Shown: piece by piece, positions 1 through 8,123 of the stretch
Position numbering within the stretch: the first letter of the stretch is position 1
Layout: the number at the start of each line of letters is the position of its first letter
Assembly: GCF_025736935.1 (NCBI RefSeq)
Contig: NZ_CP107048.1
Location: 1,364,001 to 1,428,000 of the forward strand
Source of the DNA: Qipengyuania sp. SS22
Lineage (GTDB): Bacteria > Pseudomonadota > Alphaproteobacteria > Sphingomonadales > Sphingomonadaceae
DNA: 64,000 nucleotides
Direction: 5' to 3'
Notes under the pieces: generated by a model
Databases searched by the model: none
The model's input: the letters and a program-made list of their open reading frames with translations, nothing else
Told to the model about the DNA's origin: nothing
Program-made: the position numbers and the translations under genes

Positions 1-1293
1 CTTGGAAATGGCGGGCAGCAGGCCCTCTTCATCGTCCTCGGCATCGTCGCGCCCTTCCTGGTAGACCGCGAGGAAGCCGGGGTATTTCACCACCTGGCCG
101 GTGGCGCGCAATTCGTGCTGGCCGGTGGCCTCGCGCAGCGTGACGGTGGTGCGTTCGAGCGAGGCGGCGGCCATCTGGCTGGCCATCGCGCGCTTGAAGA
201 TGAGGTCGTAGAGACGGCCCTCATCGCCGCTGCCCGCGCGGTCGCGGTTGAAATCGGTCGGGCGGATCGCCTCATGCGCTTCCTGCGCATTCTTGGCCTT
301 CGTCTTGTACATCCGCGGACTGTCGGGGAGCGCATGGCCGCCATAGCGATCGGCGACCGCCTTGCGGCAGGCGGAAATCGCGCTGCCATCCATGCTGACG
401 CCGTCGGTCCGCATATAGGTGATCGAACCCGCTTCGTAGAGCGACTGCGCACAGCGCATCGTGTGGCTCGCGGAGAAGCCCAGCTTGCGCGCGGCTTCCT
501 GTTGCAGCGTCGAGGTGGTGAACGGCGGCGCGGGGTTGCGCTTGAACGGCTTGGTCTCGACTTCCTCGACCGTGAAGTTGGCGGTCTCGACCGCCTGCCG
601 GGCGGCAGTGGCGCTGCCCTCGTCGCCGAGCGTCAGCTTGTCGAGCTTCTTGCCGTCGTATCGGACCAGCCGCGCGTCGAATTCGCTGCCGTCCTGCTGC
701 AGCTTGGCGATCACCGACCAGTATTCGTCAGCACGGAAATGTTCGATCTCGATCTCGCGGTCGACGATCAGCCGCAGCGCGACCGATTGCACGCGGCCCG
801 CGCTTTTCGCGCCGGGCAGGCGGCGCCACAACACCGGGCTGAGCGTGAACCCATAAAGATAGTCGAGCGCGCGGCGCGCAAGATAGGCGTCGATCAGCGG
901 CTGGTCGAGCTCGCGCGGGGCCTTCATCGCATCGGTCACCGCCTGTTTGGTGATCGCGTTGAAAGTGACGCGGTCGACCTTGGCGGGCAGCGCCTTGCGC
1001 TTCGCCAGCAGCTCGCGGACATGCCACGAAATCGCCTCGCCTTCGCGGTCGGGGTCGGTCGCGAGGACCAGCCGGTCGGCGCCCTTCGCCGCGTCGCTGA
1101 TTTCCTTGAAGCGCTTCTGCTTGTCGCGATAGAGTTCCCAGTCCATCGCGAAATCCTCGTCCGGGCGCACGCTGCCATCCTTCGGCGGCAGGTCGCGGAC
1201 GTGACCGTAGCTGGCGAGAACCTTGAAGTCCTTGCCGAGATATTTCTCGATGGTTTTCGCCTTGGCGGGCGATTCGACGATGACCAGTTGCAT
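1..1293 (-). CDS. topA: DNA topoisomerase I, N-terminal 431 residues (3' end outside window)
   Basis: Type IA topoisomerase that relaxes negative supercoils by single-strand passage. The N-terminal Toprim fold is seen from residue 1 (VIVESPAKAKTIEKYLG), with the acidic DPDREGE metal-binding motif at about residues 80-86. The catalytic tyrosine is Y293 in the motif ITYMRTDG. The SAGRVQSVALRLIV segment is also typical. The ATG at 1293-1291 gives the standard family N-terminus, preceded by a plausible GGAGG-type site (complement of tacctcc). The C-terminal zinc-ribbon part lies beyond position 1. It is the third gene of a leftward plsY-dprA-topA run, but a 306-bp gap separates it from dprA, so it may have its own promoter. 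The family call is certain; the full length cannot be seen. Confidence 0.97.
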   Translation of the reverse strand, partial: MQLVIVESPAKAKTIEKYLGKDFKVLASYGHVRDLPPKDGSVRPDEDFAMDWELYRDKQKRFKEISDAAKGADRLVLATDPDREGEAISWHVRELLAKRKALPAKVDRVTFNAITKQAVTDAMKAPRELDQPLIDAYLARRALDYLYGFTLSPVLWRRLPGAKSAGRVQSVALRLIVDREIEIEHFRADEYWSVIAKLQQDGSEFDARLVRYDGKKLDKLTLGDEGSATAARQAVETANFTVEEVETKPFKRNPAPPFTTSTLQQEAARKLGFSASHTMRCAQSLYEAGSITYMRTDGVSMDGSAISACRKAVADRYGGHALPDSPRMYKTKAKNAQEAHEAIRPTDFNRDRAGSGDEGRLYDLIFKRAMASQMAAASLERTTVTLREATGQHELRATGQVVKYPGFLAVYQEGRDDAEDDEEGLLPAISK

Positions 1294-1312
1294 GGAGGTA
1301 AAAACAGTCCCT

Positions 1313-1338
1313 TACGTGTGTACGTGCGTATACGCGCG
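1313..1338. other. 26-nt perfect alternating pyrimidine-purine tract upstream of topA (Z-DNA-prone)
   Basis: Every step from 1313 to 1338 alternates pyrimidine and purine (TG, CG and TA steps), ending in CGCGCG, with the palindrome GCGTATACGC at 1326-1335. Such tracts are the classical substrate for B-to-Z transition under negative supercoiling. It ends 20 nt upstream of the topA start codon, inside the 5' leader or promoter. The tract is seen directly. A regulatory role is inference. Confidence 0.7.
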
Positions 1339-1383
1339 AAAATGGGACCGGGGTTCGGTGGCCGTCAAGCGCCAAAACGCAGA

Positions 1384-1420
1384 ACGGGCCGCCCGTATAG
1401 GAGGTACGGAGGCGGCCCGT
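1384..1420 (-). terminator. Strong hairpin in the dprA-topA gap
   Basis: ACGGGCCGCC at 1384-1393 is perfectly complementary to 1411-1420, and an inner CGTA/TACG pair (1394-1397, 1405-1408) closes a TAGGAGG loop. Read leftward it is followed by TCTGCGTTTTGG, a weak T run, so it could end dprA transcripts or act as a leader structure for topA. The rest of the 1294-1599 gap shows no convincing ORF. A weak leftward -35/-10 pair (TTGCAA, 18 nt, TCATAT) can be read between about 1502 and 1531. Confidence 0.4.
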
Positions 1421-1599
1421 CGCGCGCGCTGCGAACAGCGCCCGCTGTCTGATCTGGTGTGCTTGCGGCGCCCGAGTCGCGGACAGCGAAGACATGCAGC
1501 ATATGACAGAAACGACATCCGAAATTGCAAGAATGCGCCAATTTCTCTCCTTTCCGTAACGTCACCCGCAAGCTGGTAGGGAGACTTGGCACCGTTCGA

Positions 1600-2706
1600 T
1601 CACTGCAGGCTGACCCGTCCGCCAGCGTGGCGTTCGAGCGATCCGGCAATCTCCAGTTCGAGCAGTGCGAGCTGCACCGCCGCGGCGGACGTGCCCGACT
1701 GGCGGATCAGTTCGTCGACGGCGACCGGGGCGGTGGTCAGCAGCCCCGCGATCTCGGCGGGTTCGGCCTGGGCAAGGTCCTCGGGCGTGTAGTCGAAGCC
1801 ATTGGCCGGTTCGCGGAAGGTCGAGCGCGGTTCGCCGGTGAAGGTGCTCAGCAGTTCGGCCACCTCGGCCGGTTCCTGCACCAGCATTGCGCCTTCGCGG
1901 ATGAGGTGGTTGCAACCGTGGCTGCGCGCTTCGAGCGGGCTGCCGGGGATCGCCATGACCTCGCGCCCCGCCTCGCCCGCCAGCCGCGCGGTAATGAGGC
2001 TGCCCGATTTGACCGCCGCTTCCACCACCAGCGTCCCGCCCGCCAACCCGGCGATGATGCGGTTGCGGCTGGGAAAGTGGCTGCCGCGCGGTTCGGTGCC
2101 GGGAGGCTGTTCGGCAAGCAACAGGCCATCGCTGGCGATCCGCTCCTGCAGCCCGGCATGCTGCGGCGGATAGGCAATATCGATCCCGCTGGCGATTACG
2201 CCGACGGTGTGCGGAAAGGCACCCTCATGCGCCGCGCCGTCGATCCCGCGTGCGAGGCCCGAGACCACGGTAAATCCCGCCTCGGCCAGTCCGCTGGCGA
2301 AATCGCGCGCCAGCTTGACCGCTGCCGCGCTGGCGTTGCGCGCACCGACCATCGCGACACAGGGCCGCGCCGCCACCGCAAGATCGCCGCGCCAGGTCAG
2401 GATCGGCGGAGCGCTGTCGAGCTGCGCAAGCAGCGCGGGGTAATCGGGCTGGTCGTGAAACAAATATCTGGCGCCCGCCTTGCGCACCGCCTCCACCTCG
2501 CGCTCGACCTTCTCCGCAGCAATCGCCCGATAGGCGCGCCCGCCGCGCCGCCCCAGATCGGGCAGCGCTTCGAGCGCCTGCACGGCATTACCGAAACGCT
2601 GGAGCAGCATGGCATAGCTGACCGGCCCGATATTGGGCGAGCGCAGCAGGCGGATGCGGGCGAAAGCCTCGTCCTGCGACAGGGCCGAGGTCGCCGCACC
2701 GGTCAT
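1600..2706 (-). CDS. dprA: DNA-processing protein DprA
   Basis: DprA/Smf loads RecA onto incoming single-stranded DNA during natural transformation. The 368-residue product has the expected order: a helical SAM-like N-terminus (about 1-80), a Rossmann fold containing MVGARNAS and GLARGIDGAAH, the SRNRIIAGL and SGSLITARLAGE motifs, and a C-terminal winged helix (about 305-365) of the DprA_WH type. The ATG overlaps the plsY stop codon as ATGA (2703-2706), which fixes the start and indicates translational coupling. The plsY-dprA-topA order is common in alphaproteobacteria. Nothing in the sequence suggests decay. Confidence 0.96.
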   Translation of the reverse strand: MTGAATSALSQDEAFARIRLLRSPNIGPVSYAMLLQRFGNAVQALEALPDLGRRGGRAYRAIAAEKVEREVEAVRKAGARYLFHDQPDYPALLAQLDSAPPILTWRGDLAVAARPCVAMVGARNASAAAVKLARDFASGLAEAGFTVVSGLARGIDGAAHEGAFPHTVGVIASGIDIAYPPQHAGLQERIASDGLLLAEQPPGTEPRGSHFPSRNRIIAGLAGGTLVVEAAVKSGSLITARLAGEAGREVMAIPGSPLEARSHGCNHLIREGAMLVQEPAEVAELLSTFTGEPRSTFREPANGFDYTPEDLAQAEPAEIAGLLTTAPVAVDELIRQSGTSAAAVQLALLELEIAGSLERHAGGRVSLQ

Positions 2707-3308
2707 CCCCCAGCGTTGTCCTTATTGCCGCCGACGCGAGGTTCCTCGCCCTTGGCCAGCCGTGCGATATTGTCGCGGTGGAGATAGATGATCAGCAGCG
2801 CGATCGCGCCGAGCACGGGGAAGAACTGCGGGAAGCCGAACAGCGGCGCTGCGGCCGCCGCCGCGACCACCGCGGCCATCCCGGCAAGCGAGGAAATCCG
2901 GAAGATCGCCAGCACGCTGAGCCAGACGAAGGCATAGGCCAGCCCGACCGGCCAAGCGAGCCCGAAGGCCACGCCCGCATTGGTCGCCACGCCCTTGCCG
3001 CCCCTGAAGCCGAGCCAGATGGGGAAGCAATGCCCCAGCACCGCCGCGCCCGCGGCAAAGGCCATCGCCACTTCGCCCCACAGCTGACCGGCAATCGTGA
3101 CCGCAGCGAACCCCTTGAGCAAATCGAGCAGCAGCGTGGCCGCGGCCAGCCCCTTGTTGCCGGTACGCAGCACGTTGGTCGCGCCGATATTGCCGCTGCC
3201 GATGTTGCGCACGTCGCCCATCCCCGCGGCGCGGGTGAGCAGCAGCCCGAAGGGGATCGAGCCGATCGCATAGCCGAGCAGTGCCGCCCAGAGCACGGTG
3301 GTGGTCAT
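2703..3308 (-). CDS. plsY: Glycerol-3-phosphate acyltransferase PlsY
   Basis: Integral inner-membrane acyltransferase that moves acyl groups from acyl-phosphate to sn-glycerol-3-phosphate. It takes the product of PlsX, which is also encoded in this window at 58.6 kb. The 201-residue protein has the family's hydrophobic segments and its three motifs: GSIPFGLLLTR near the N-terminus, NIGSGNIGATNVLR, and FRGGKGVATN in the middle. ATG at 3308 was preferred over the in-frame GTG at 3320 because it gives the usual short N-terminus; neither has a strong Shine-Dalgarno. It is first gene of the leftward plsY-dprA-topA run and divergent from murI. Confidence 0.96.
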   Translation of the reverse strand: MTTTVLWAALLGYAIGSIPFGLLLTRAAGMGDVRNIGSGNIGATNVLRTGNKGLAAATLLLDLLKGFAAVTIAGQLWGEVAMAFAAGAAVLGHCFPIWLGFRGGKGVATNAGVAFGLAWPVGLAYAFVWLSVLAIFRISSLAGMAAVVAAAAAAPLFGFPQFFPVLGAIALLIIYLHRDNIARLAKGEEPRVGGNKDNAGG

Positions 3309-3390
3309 TTCTGCTGGCACGATTTACCCCAAGCTACGCCCCGAGCGTCCCACCACCGCAGGCGGGCGTTGCCCCGCGGGTGTTTTTGCG

Positions 3391-3406
3391 TTCTAGCGAC
3401 CTAGAA
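3391..3406. promoter_or_regulatory. Dyad between divergent plsY and murI
   Basis: TTCTAG-CGAC-CTAGAA is a perfect 6+6 inverted repeat with a 4-nt spacer, in the 165-bp region between two divergent starts. The position fits an operator or promoter-overlapping site. No cognate regulator is identified. Confidence 0.35.
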
Positions 3407-3473
3407 GAAAGTACCGGGTTAGGCCAAGACCCATCTGCGATACCGGCCTGCCAATTCGAACGGATCTGGAGCT

Positions 3474-4268
3474 TTGGACCAACATTCCCCCATCCTGCTG
3501 TTTGATTCGGGTGTCGGCGGACTGACCGTACTCGGCGAATTGCGCGCGCTGCTGCCGCAGGCGCCAGTGATCTACGCCGCGGACATGGCGGGCCTGCCCT
3601 ATGGCGCGAAGAGCGAAGCGGAGGTGGCCGCGCGAGTCGCCGGGCTGCTCGGGCGGATGGCCGAACGCTACCAGCCGCGGCTGATCTGCATCGCCTGCAA
3701 CACCGCCAGCACGATCGCGCTGGGCATGGTGCGCGATGTGCTCGAAACCCCGATCGTCGGCACGGTGCCCGCGATCAAGCCCGCGGCGGCGATGAGCCGG
3801 AGCGGGGTGATCGGCCTGCTCGGCACCGAGGCGACGGTGCGCCAGCGCTATGTCGACGACCTCGAACGGCAATTTGCCCGCGAATGCACGCTGCTGCGGT
3901 TCGGCGCGAACAACCTCGTTGCGCTGGGCGAAGCGAAACTGCGCGGCGAGGAGGTCGCTATCGACGATGTCGCGCGCGCTGCCTCGGGTCTCGTGCTGCA
4001 GGACAATGGCGAGCGGCTCGACACGGTGATCCTGGCCTGCACGCACTTCCCGCTGCTCGAAGCCGAATTGCGCGAGGCCTTCGGCGCGGGTGTCGGTTTC
4101 GTCCATGGCGCCGGCGGGATCGCGCGGCGCATCGCCTCGCTTACCGAAGGCGAACCCTTCACCCGCAGCGCACCCGATTTCGCCGTGACGACCGGCGATC
4201 TCGATGATTTCAAACGGCTTGCCCCCGCCTTCGCGCGGCTCGGGATCGAGGATTTGCGCCCCTTCTGA
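3474..4268 (+). CDS. murI: Glutamate racemase
   Basis: Makes D-glutamate for peptidoglycan by cofactor-independent two-base racemisation. The catalytic cysteine pair is present: C75 in ACNTAS and C189 in LACTHFPLLE. The N-terminal FDSGVGGLTV and the YAADMAGLPYG segment are diagnostic. At 264 residues it has normal family length. The start is TTG at 3474, because no ATG or GTG lies close upstream of the conserved ILLFDSG strand. The nearest Shine-Dalgarno (GGAG, 3468-3471) sits only 2 nt away, so translation may be weak or the start slightly different. It is divergent from plsY and upstream of hemA. Confidence 0.95.
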   Translation: MDQHSPILLFDSGVGGLTVLGELRALLPQAPVIYAADMAGLPYGAKSEAEVAARVAGLLGRMAERYQPRLICIACNTASTIALGMVRDVLETPIVGTVPAIKPAAAMSRSGVIGLLGTEATVRQRYVDDLERQFARECTLLRFGANNLVALGEAKLRGEEVAIDDVARAASGLVLQDNGERLDTVILACTHFPLLEAELREAFGAGVGFVHGAGGIARRIASLTEGEPFTRSAPDFAVTTGDLDDFKRLAPAFARLGIEDLRPF

Positions 4269-4269
4269 C

Positions 4270-4286
4270 TTGCGAGCCATTCGCAA
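4270..4286. promoter_or_regulatory. TTGCGA-N5-TCGCAA dyad between murI and hemA
   Basis: A perfect 6+6 dyad starts 1 nt after the murI stop and lies about 90 nt upstream of the hemA start. It could be a regulator site for hemA or a small RNA hairpin. There is no T run, so it is not a standard terminator. No regulator is assigned. Confidence 0.3.
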
Positions 4287-4376
4287 AGATCGCGGTGGCG
4301 ATTTGCAACGTATTCGATTAGGGCGACCGACACAGTCAGCCGCGGACGGGCGGCGCAGATACGGGCGAATACGCCA

Positions 4377-5597
4377 GTGAATTACGACCAGATTTTCGAC
4401 GAGGCGATTTCCCGACTGCACGAGGAAGGCCGCTACCGCGTCTTTATCGACATCCTGCGCAACAAGGGTGCCTTCCCCAATGCGCGCTGCTTTGCGGGCC
4501 ATAACGGCCCCAAGCCCGTCACCGTGTGGTGTTCGAACGATTATCTCGCGATGGGCCAGCACCCCAAGGTCATTTCGGCCATGGAAGAGGCGTTGCATGA
4601 TGTCGGCGCGGGCAGCGGCGGCACGCGCAATATCGGCGGCAACACGCATTACCACGTCCAGCTCGAAGCCGAATTGTCCGACCTGCACGGCAAGGATGCC
4701 GCGCTGCTGTTCACCAGCGGCTATGTCTCGAACGATGCGACGCTGTCGACGGTGGCCAAGCTGCTGCCCGGCTGCGTGATCTTTTCGGACGAACTCAACC
4801 ATGCCAGCATGATCGCCGGGATCCGCAATTCGGGCTGCGAAAAGCGCGTCTTCCGCCACAACGACCTCGCCCATCTCGAGGAATTGCTGGCCGCCGAAGA
4901 CGAAGCCACGCCCAAGCTGATCGCCTTCGAAAGCGTCTATTCGATGGATGGCGACATCGCGCCGATCCATGCGATCTGCGACCTGGCCGAGAAATACAAT
5001 GCGCTGACCTATATCGACGAGGTTCACGCAGTGGGCATGTACGGCCCGCGCGGCGGCGGCATTTCGGAACGCGACGAAGCCGCGCACCGGATCGACATCA
5101 TCGAAGGCACGCTGGGCAAGGCGTTCGGCGTGATGGGCGGCTATGTCGCAGCCGACCGGAAGATCGTCGACTGCATCCGCTCCTATGCGCCGGGATTCAT
5201 CTTCACCACCTCGCTCAGCCCCGCGCTGGTCGCGGGCGTGCTGGCCTCGGTGCGCCATCTCAAATCGAGTAACGAGGAACGCGAAGGCCAGCAGGCCGCC
5301 GCCGAATTGCTCAAGCAGAAGATGCGCGATGCGGGCCTGCCGGTGATGGACAGCGTCACGCATATCGTCCCGCTGATGGTCGGCGATCCGGTCCGCGCCA
5401 AGAAGATAAGCGACATCCTGCTCGCCGAATACGGCGTCTATGTGCAGCCAATCAACTTCCCGACCGTGCCGCGCGGCACCGAACGGCTGCGCTTTACCCC
5501 CGGTCCGGCGCATACGCCCGCGATGATGGACAATCTGGTCGGCGCGCTGGTCGAGATATGGGACCGCATGGATCTGGAACTCGCGCAGGCGGCCTGA
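4377..5597 (+). CDS. hemA: 5-aminolevulinate synthase
   Basis: PLP enzyme that condenses glycine with succinyl-CoA to 5-aminolevulinate, the first step of the C4 (Shemin) haem and tetrapyrrole route found in alphaproteobacteria. At 406 residues it is full length. The PLP-binding lysine is K248 in GTLGKAFG, the same number as in characterised Rhodobacter enzymes. [21 protein letters not shown] and [12 protein letters not shown] are further signatures. The start is GTG at 4377 ([11 protein letters not shown]), which matches the usual alphaproteobacterial N-terminus. It is followed 7 nt later by a small YdeI-like gene that may be co-transcribed. Confidence 0.97.
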   Translation: MNYDQIFDEAISRLHEEGRYRVFIDILRNKGAFPNARCFAGHNGPKPVTVWCSNDYLAMGQHPKVISAMEEALHDVGAGSGGTRNIGGNTHYHVQLEAELSDLHGKDAALLFTSGYVSNDATLSTVAKLLPGCVIFSDELNHASMIAGIRNSGCEKRVFRHNDLAHLEELLAAEDEATPKLIAFESVYSMDGDIAPIHAICDLAEKYNALTYIDEVHAVGMYGPRGGGISERDEAAHRIDIIEGTLGKAFGVMGGYVAADRKIVDCIRSYAPGFIFTTSLSPALVAGVLASVRHLKSSNEEREGQQAAAELLKQKMRDAGLPVMDSVTHIVPLMVGDPVRAKKISDILLAEYGVYVQPINFPTVPRGTERLRFTPGPAHTPAMMDNLVGALVEIWDRMDLELAQAA

Positions 5598-5603
5598 CCC
5601 GGA

Positions 5604-5882
5604 ATGGTGGCACCTGCTGATCCCGATTTCCGCCACGCGCTTCCCCCCGAACTCGAAGCACTGCTCGACAGCGACCCGGCGCTGGCCGCGAAATGGCAGG
5701 CACTGACCCCGCTGGCGCGCAACGAATGGATCTGCTGGACGATTTCGGCCAAGCAGGAACCCACCCGCGCCAAGCGCCGCGCCCGGCTCCACGAAGAAGT
5801 GCTCGATGGGAAGAAGCGTCCGTGCTGCTGGCCCGGATGCCCGCACCGCCGCGCGAGCGCGCGCAAATTCGTCGCTCCCTGA
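5604..5882 (+). CDS. YdeI/OmpD-associated family protein, small
   Basis: The 92-residue product carries the core of the YdeI/OmpD-associated family: LTPLARNEWICWTISAKQEPT followed by a basic RAKRRARLHEEVL helix. The molecular function is not established, although some members have been linked to bacteriocin or peptide tolerance. A CCWPGCPHR cysteine cluster near the C-terminus replaces the usual tail. ATG at 5604 lies 7 nt after hemA, so the two are probably co-transcribed. It is shorter than many relatives, which often have an extra N-terminal domain. Confidence 0.75.
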   Translation: MVAPADPDFRHALPPELEALLDSDPALAAKWQALTPLARNEWICWTISAKQEPTRAKRRARLHEEVLDGKKRPCCWPGCPHRRASARKFVAP

Positions 5883-5937
5883 AAGCCGATGCAATCGCGT
5901 GCCGCCTGTGGCATGCTACGCGGCAGGGAGAGAGAAC

Positions 5938-6795
5938 ATGGCCACGATTTCCGACCGCGCTGCGCGCGATACCGGCACGCTCGACATTCGTCCGCTGACC
6001 CCTGCGATCGGGGCAGAGATACTCGGGATCGACCTCGGCAGTGCCGACATCGCCGCGCGCATTCCCGAGATTCGTGCCGCGCTGCTCAGCCACGGAGTGA
6101 TCTTCTTCCGCGACCAGGACATCACCACCGCGCAGCATATCGCCTTCGCCCGCGCCTTCGGCGAGCTGGAAATCCACCCCGCCACGCCCAAGGACCAGCC
6201 GAACCGGGAAGTGCTGCGGATCGGGCATGGCCCCAAGAGCCGCGGGCAGGAAAACGCGTGGCATTCGGACGTCACCTGGCGCGAGGAACCCTCGCTCGGC
6301 TCGATCCTGCTGGCGCGCGAAGTGCCCGATTGCGGCGGCGACACGCTGTTCGCCAATATGCACCTCGCCTACGAGCGCTTGTCGGACCCGATGAAGGTCT
6401 TTTGCGAAGGGCTAACTGCGGTGCATGACATCGCGCGCGTGTTCGCCAAGCGGCTGGGCAAGCGGCCCGAGGAACTGCACGACCAATATCCGCCGGTGCG
6501 CCACCCGGTGATCCGCACGCATCCCGAAACCGGCGAGCGCGCGATCTACGTCAACACCGCCTTCACTTCGCATATCGAGGGGCTGGAGGAGAGCGAGAGC
6601 CGCTGGCTGCTCGACCATCTCTTCGCCACCGCCAGGGATGCCGAAATCCAGTGCCGGTTTCGCTGGCAGGCAGGCTCGGTTGCGTTCTGGGACAATCGCG
6701 TGTGCCAGCACTTCGCCGCGAGCGATTATTTCCCCGCACGCCGGGTGATGGAACGCGTGACGATTGCCGGGGACAGGCCCTTTTTCACGGCCTGA
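5938..6795 (+). CDS. TauD/TfdA-family Fe(II)/2-oxoglutarate dioxygenase
   Basis: Non-haem iron dioxygenase of the taurine/2,4-D dioxygenase family. These enzymes hydroxylate a sulfonate or aryl-oxyacid and convert 2-oxoglutarate to succinate and CO2. The 285-residue protein shows the iron facial triad: H109 and D111 in WHSDVTW, and H258 in NRVCQHFAASDY. An arginine in the MERVTIAGDRP segment suits 2-oxoglutarate binding. ATG at 5938 follows a good GGGAGAG ribosome-binding site. No sulfonate transporter genes are nearby, so the taurine assignment is only the nearest-family guess and the substrate is unknown. Confidence 0.85.
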   Translation: MATISDRAARDTGTLDIRPLTPAIGAEILGIDLGSADIAARIPEIRAALLSHGVIFFRDQDITTAQHIAFARAFGELEIHPATPKDQPNREVLRIGHGPKSRGQENAWHSDVTWREEPSLGSILLAREVPDCGGDTLFANMHLAYERLSDPMKVFCEGLTAVHDIARVFAKRLGKRPEELHDQYPPVRHPVIRTHPETGERAIYVNTAFTSHIEGLEESESRWLLDHLFATARDAEIQCRFRWQAGSVAFWDNRVCQHFAASDYFPARRVMERVTIAGDRPFFTA

Positions 6796-6847
6796 CCGCC
6801 TGTCGTAACAGCTTGGTAAGCGCGGCCTTCCTCCCTAGATAGCCGCG

Positions 6848-8059
6848 ATGGACGGCCCCGCCCCTGCCCCGCGCGACGAACGCGCCCTCACGCCGCTGCT
6901 GGCGCTTGCCGGGCTGGTACTGCTGCCGTTCCTGTTGCTCGCGCTGTTCGGCCAGGTGGCGGTCCCCGCGAGCGACCAGCGGGCGACCGATGCCCAGATC
7001 GAAACCGCCCCCATGCCGGTGCCCGATCTTCCCGCGACGGGCGACGACACCGTGGTCCTCTCCGACCTGCCCCCAGGCGATGCGCAGGCGCGCAATGCCG
7101 GCGTGGCCTTCGCCGCAATCGGGCCCGGCAATGCTTCGCCCTTCACCTTCCGCGGCAGCGCCGCCGACCGCACCCGCGCACGCGACTGCCTCGCGCTGGC
7201 GGGAATGGCCGAGGCGGGCGGCGGCGATGGCGACCAGCGCGCGGTGATGCAGGTAATCCTCAACCGCGTGCGCCACCCCGCCTTTGCCGGCAGCGTGTGC
7301 GGCGTGGTGTTCGAAGGCTCGCAGCGTCCCACCGGCTGCCAGTTCAGCTTCACCTGCGACGGCTCGCTCACGCGGCGCTATTCCGATGCCGCCTGGCGTG
7401 CGGCGCGCGCGCGGGCGGAGGAAATGCTCGGCGGCGCGACGCATGCGCCCGTCGGCAATGCCACCCATTTCCATGCCGATTACGTCTATCCCTGGTGGAG
7501 CAACCAGCTCGCCAAGGTGGCGCAGGTCGGACCGCATATCTTCTTCCGCTGGCGCGGCTTCTGGGGCAGCGGCGCCGCGCTCTCGGCGCGCTATGGCGGG
7601 GGCGAGCCCGATCCCCTGCGGCTGCGCGAAACCGCGCTGGTTACCGCCGCCGCGAGCCCGCTTCCCGGTCTGGTCGAAAGCGGCGAGGCGGTGCGCAGCA
7701 TCACCCGCGACAGTGTGGCGCGGGCGGCCGGTGGGCCATCTGTTCCCGCCCCAGTCCCGGGGCCCGGCAGCGCGGGCTCGGGCGCAGGAGTGCATTTCGT
7801 GCTCGTATCGCCCGGCGATTCGCCTGCCGCGCTGGTCGAGCGCGCACGCGCGCTGTGCGGCGGCGGCGGCTACTGCCGGGTGCAGGGGTGGAGCGATTCC
7901 GCGCAGGTCCCGTCCAGCCTGCCGCTGACCGACACCGCCCGCCGCAGCCTGCGCTTCAGCTTCGCCGCAGCGAATGCCAATGGCGGCGAAGCGGTGTTCT
8001 TCGATTGCCGGCTGTTTTCCGCGCCGGACATCGGAACCTGCCTGCCCGCCATCCCGTAG
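6848..8059 (+). CDS. Membrane-anchored SleB-type cell wall hydrolase
   Basis: Peptidoglycan hydrolase of the Hydrolase_2 (SleB/CwlJ) family. A hydrophobic segment at residues 17-38 probably anchors the protein in the inner membrane with the rest in the periplasm. The catalytic domain (about residues 117-235) has CLALAGMAEAGGGDGDQRAV with the conserved glutamate, then VILNRVRHPAFAGSVCGVV, GCQFSFTCDGS and a HADYVYPWW segment. The C-terminal third is rich in Ala, Gly and Pro and matches nothing I recognise. The total of 403 residues is long for the family because of this tail. The gene stands alone on the + strand. Confidence 0.85.
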   Translation: MDGPAPAPRDERALTPLLALAGLVLLPFLLLALFGQVAVPASDQRATDAQIETAPMPVPDLPATGDDTVVLSDLPPGDAQARNAGVAFAAIGPGNASPFTFRGSAADRTRARDCLALAGMAEAGGGDGDQRAVMQVILNRVRHPAFAGSVCGVVFEGSQRPTGCQFSFTCDGSLTRRYSDAAWRAARARAEEMLGGATHAPVGNATHFHADYVYPWWSNQLAKVAQVGPHIFFRWRGFWGSGAALSARYGGGEPDPLRLRETALVTAAASPLPGLVESGEAVRSITRDSVARAAGGPSVPAPVPGPGSAGSGAGVHFVLVSPGDSPAALVERARALCGGGGYCRVQGWSDSAQVPSSLPLTDTARRSLRFSFAAANANGGEAVFFDCRLFSAPDIGTCLPAIP

Positions 8060-8123
8060 GGGATTTGTCGGCGCTGGCGTGGCGCGCTAGTCCTACCGGC
8101 AACACTATTGGGAGCGAGACTGA

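Noticed and set aside
3393..5894. 833-codon minus-strand frame over murI and hemA
   Set aside because: Antisense to two well-supported enzymes; no family features.
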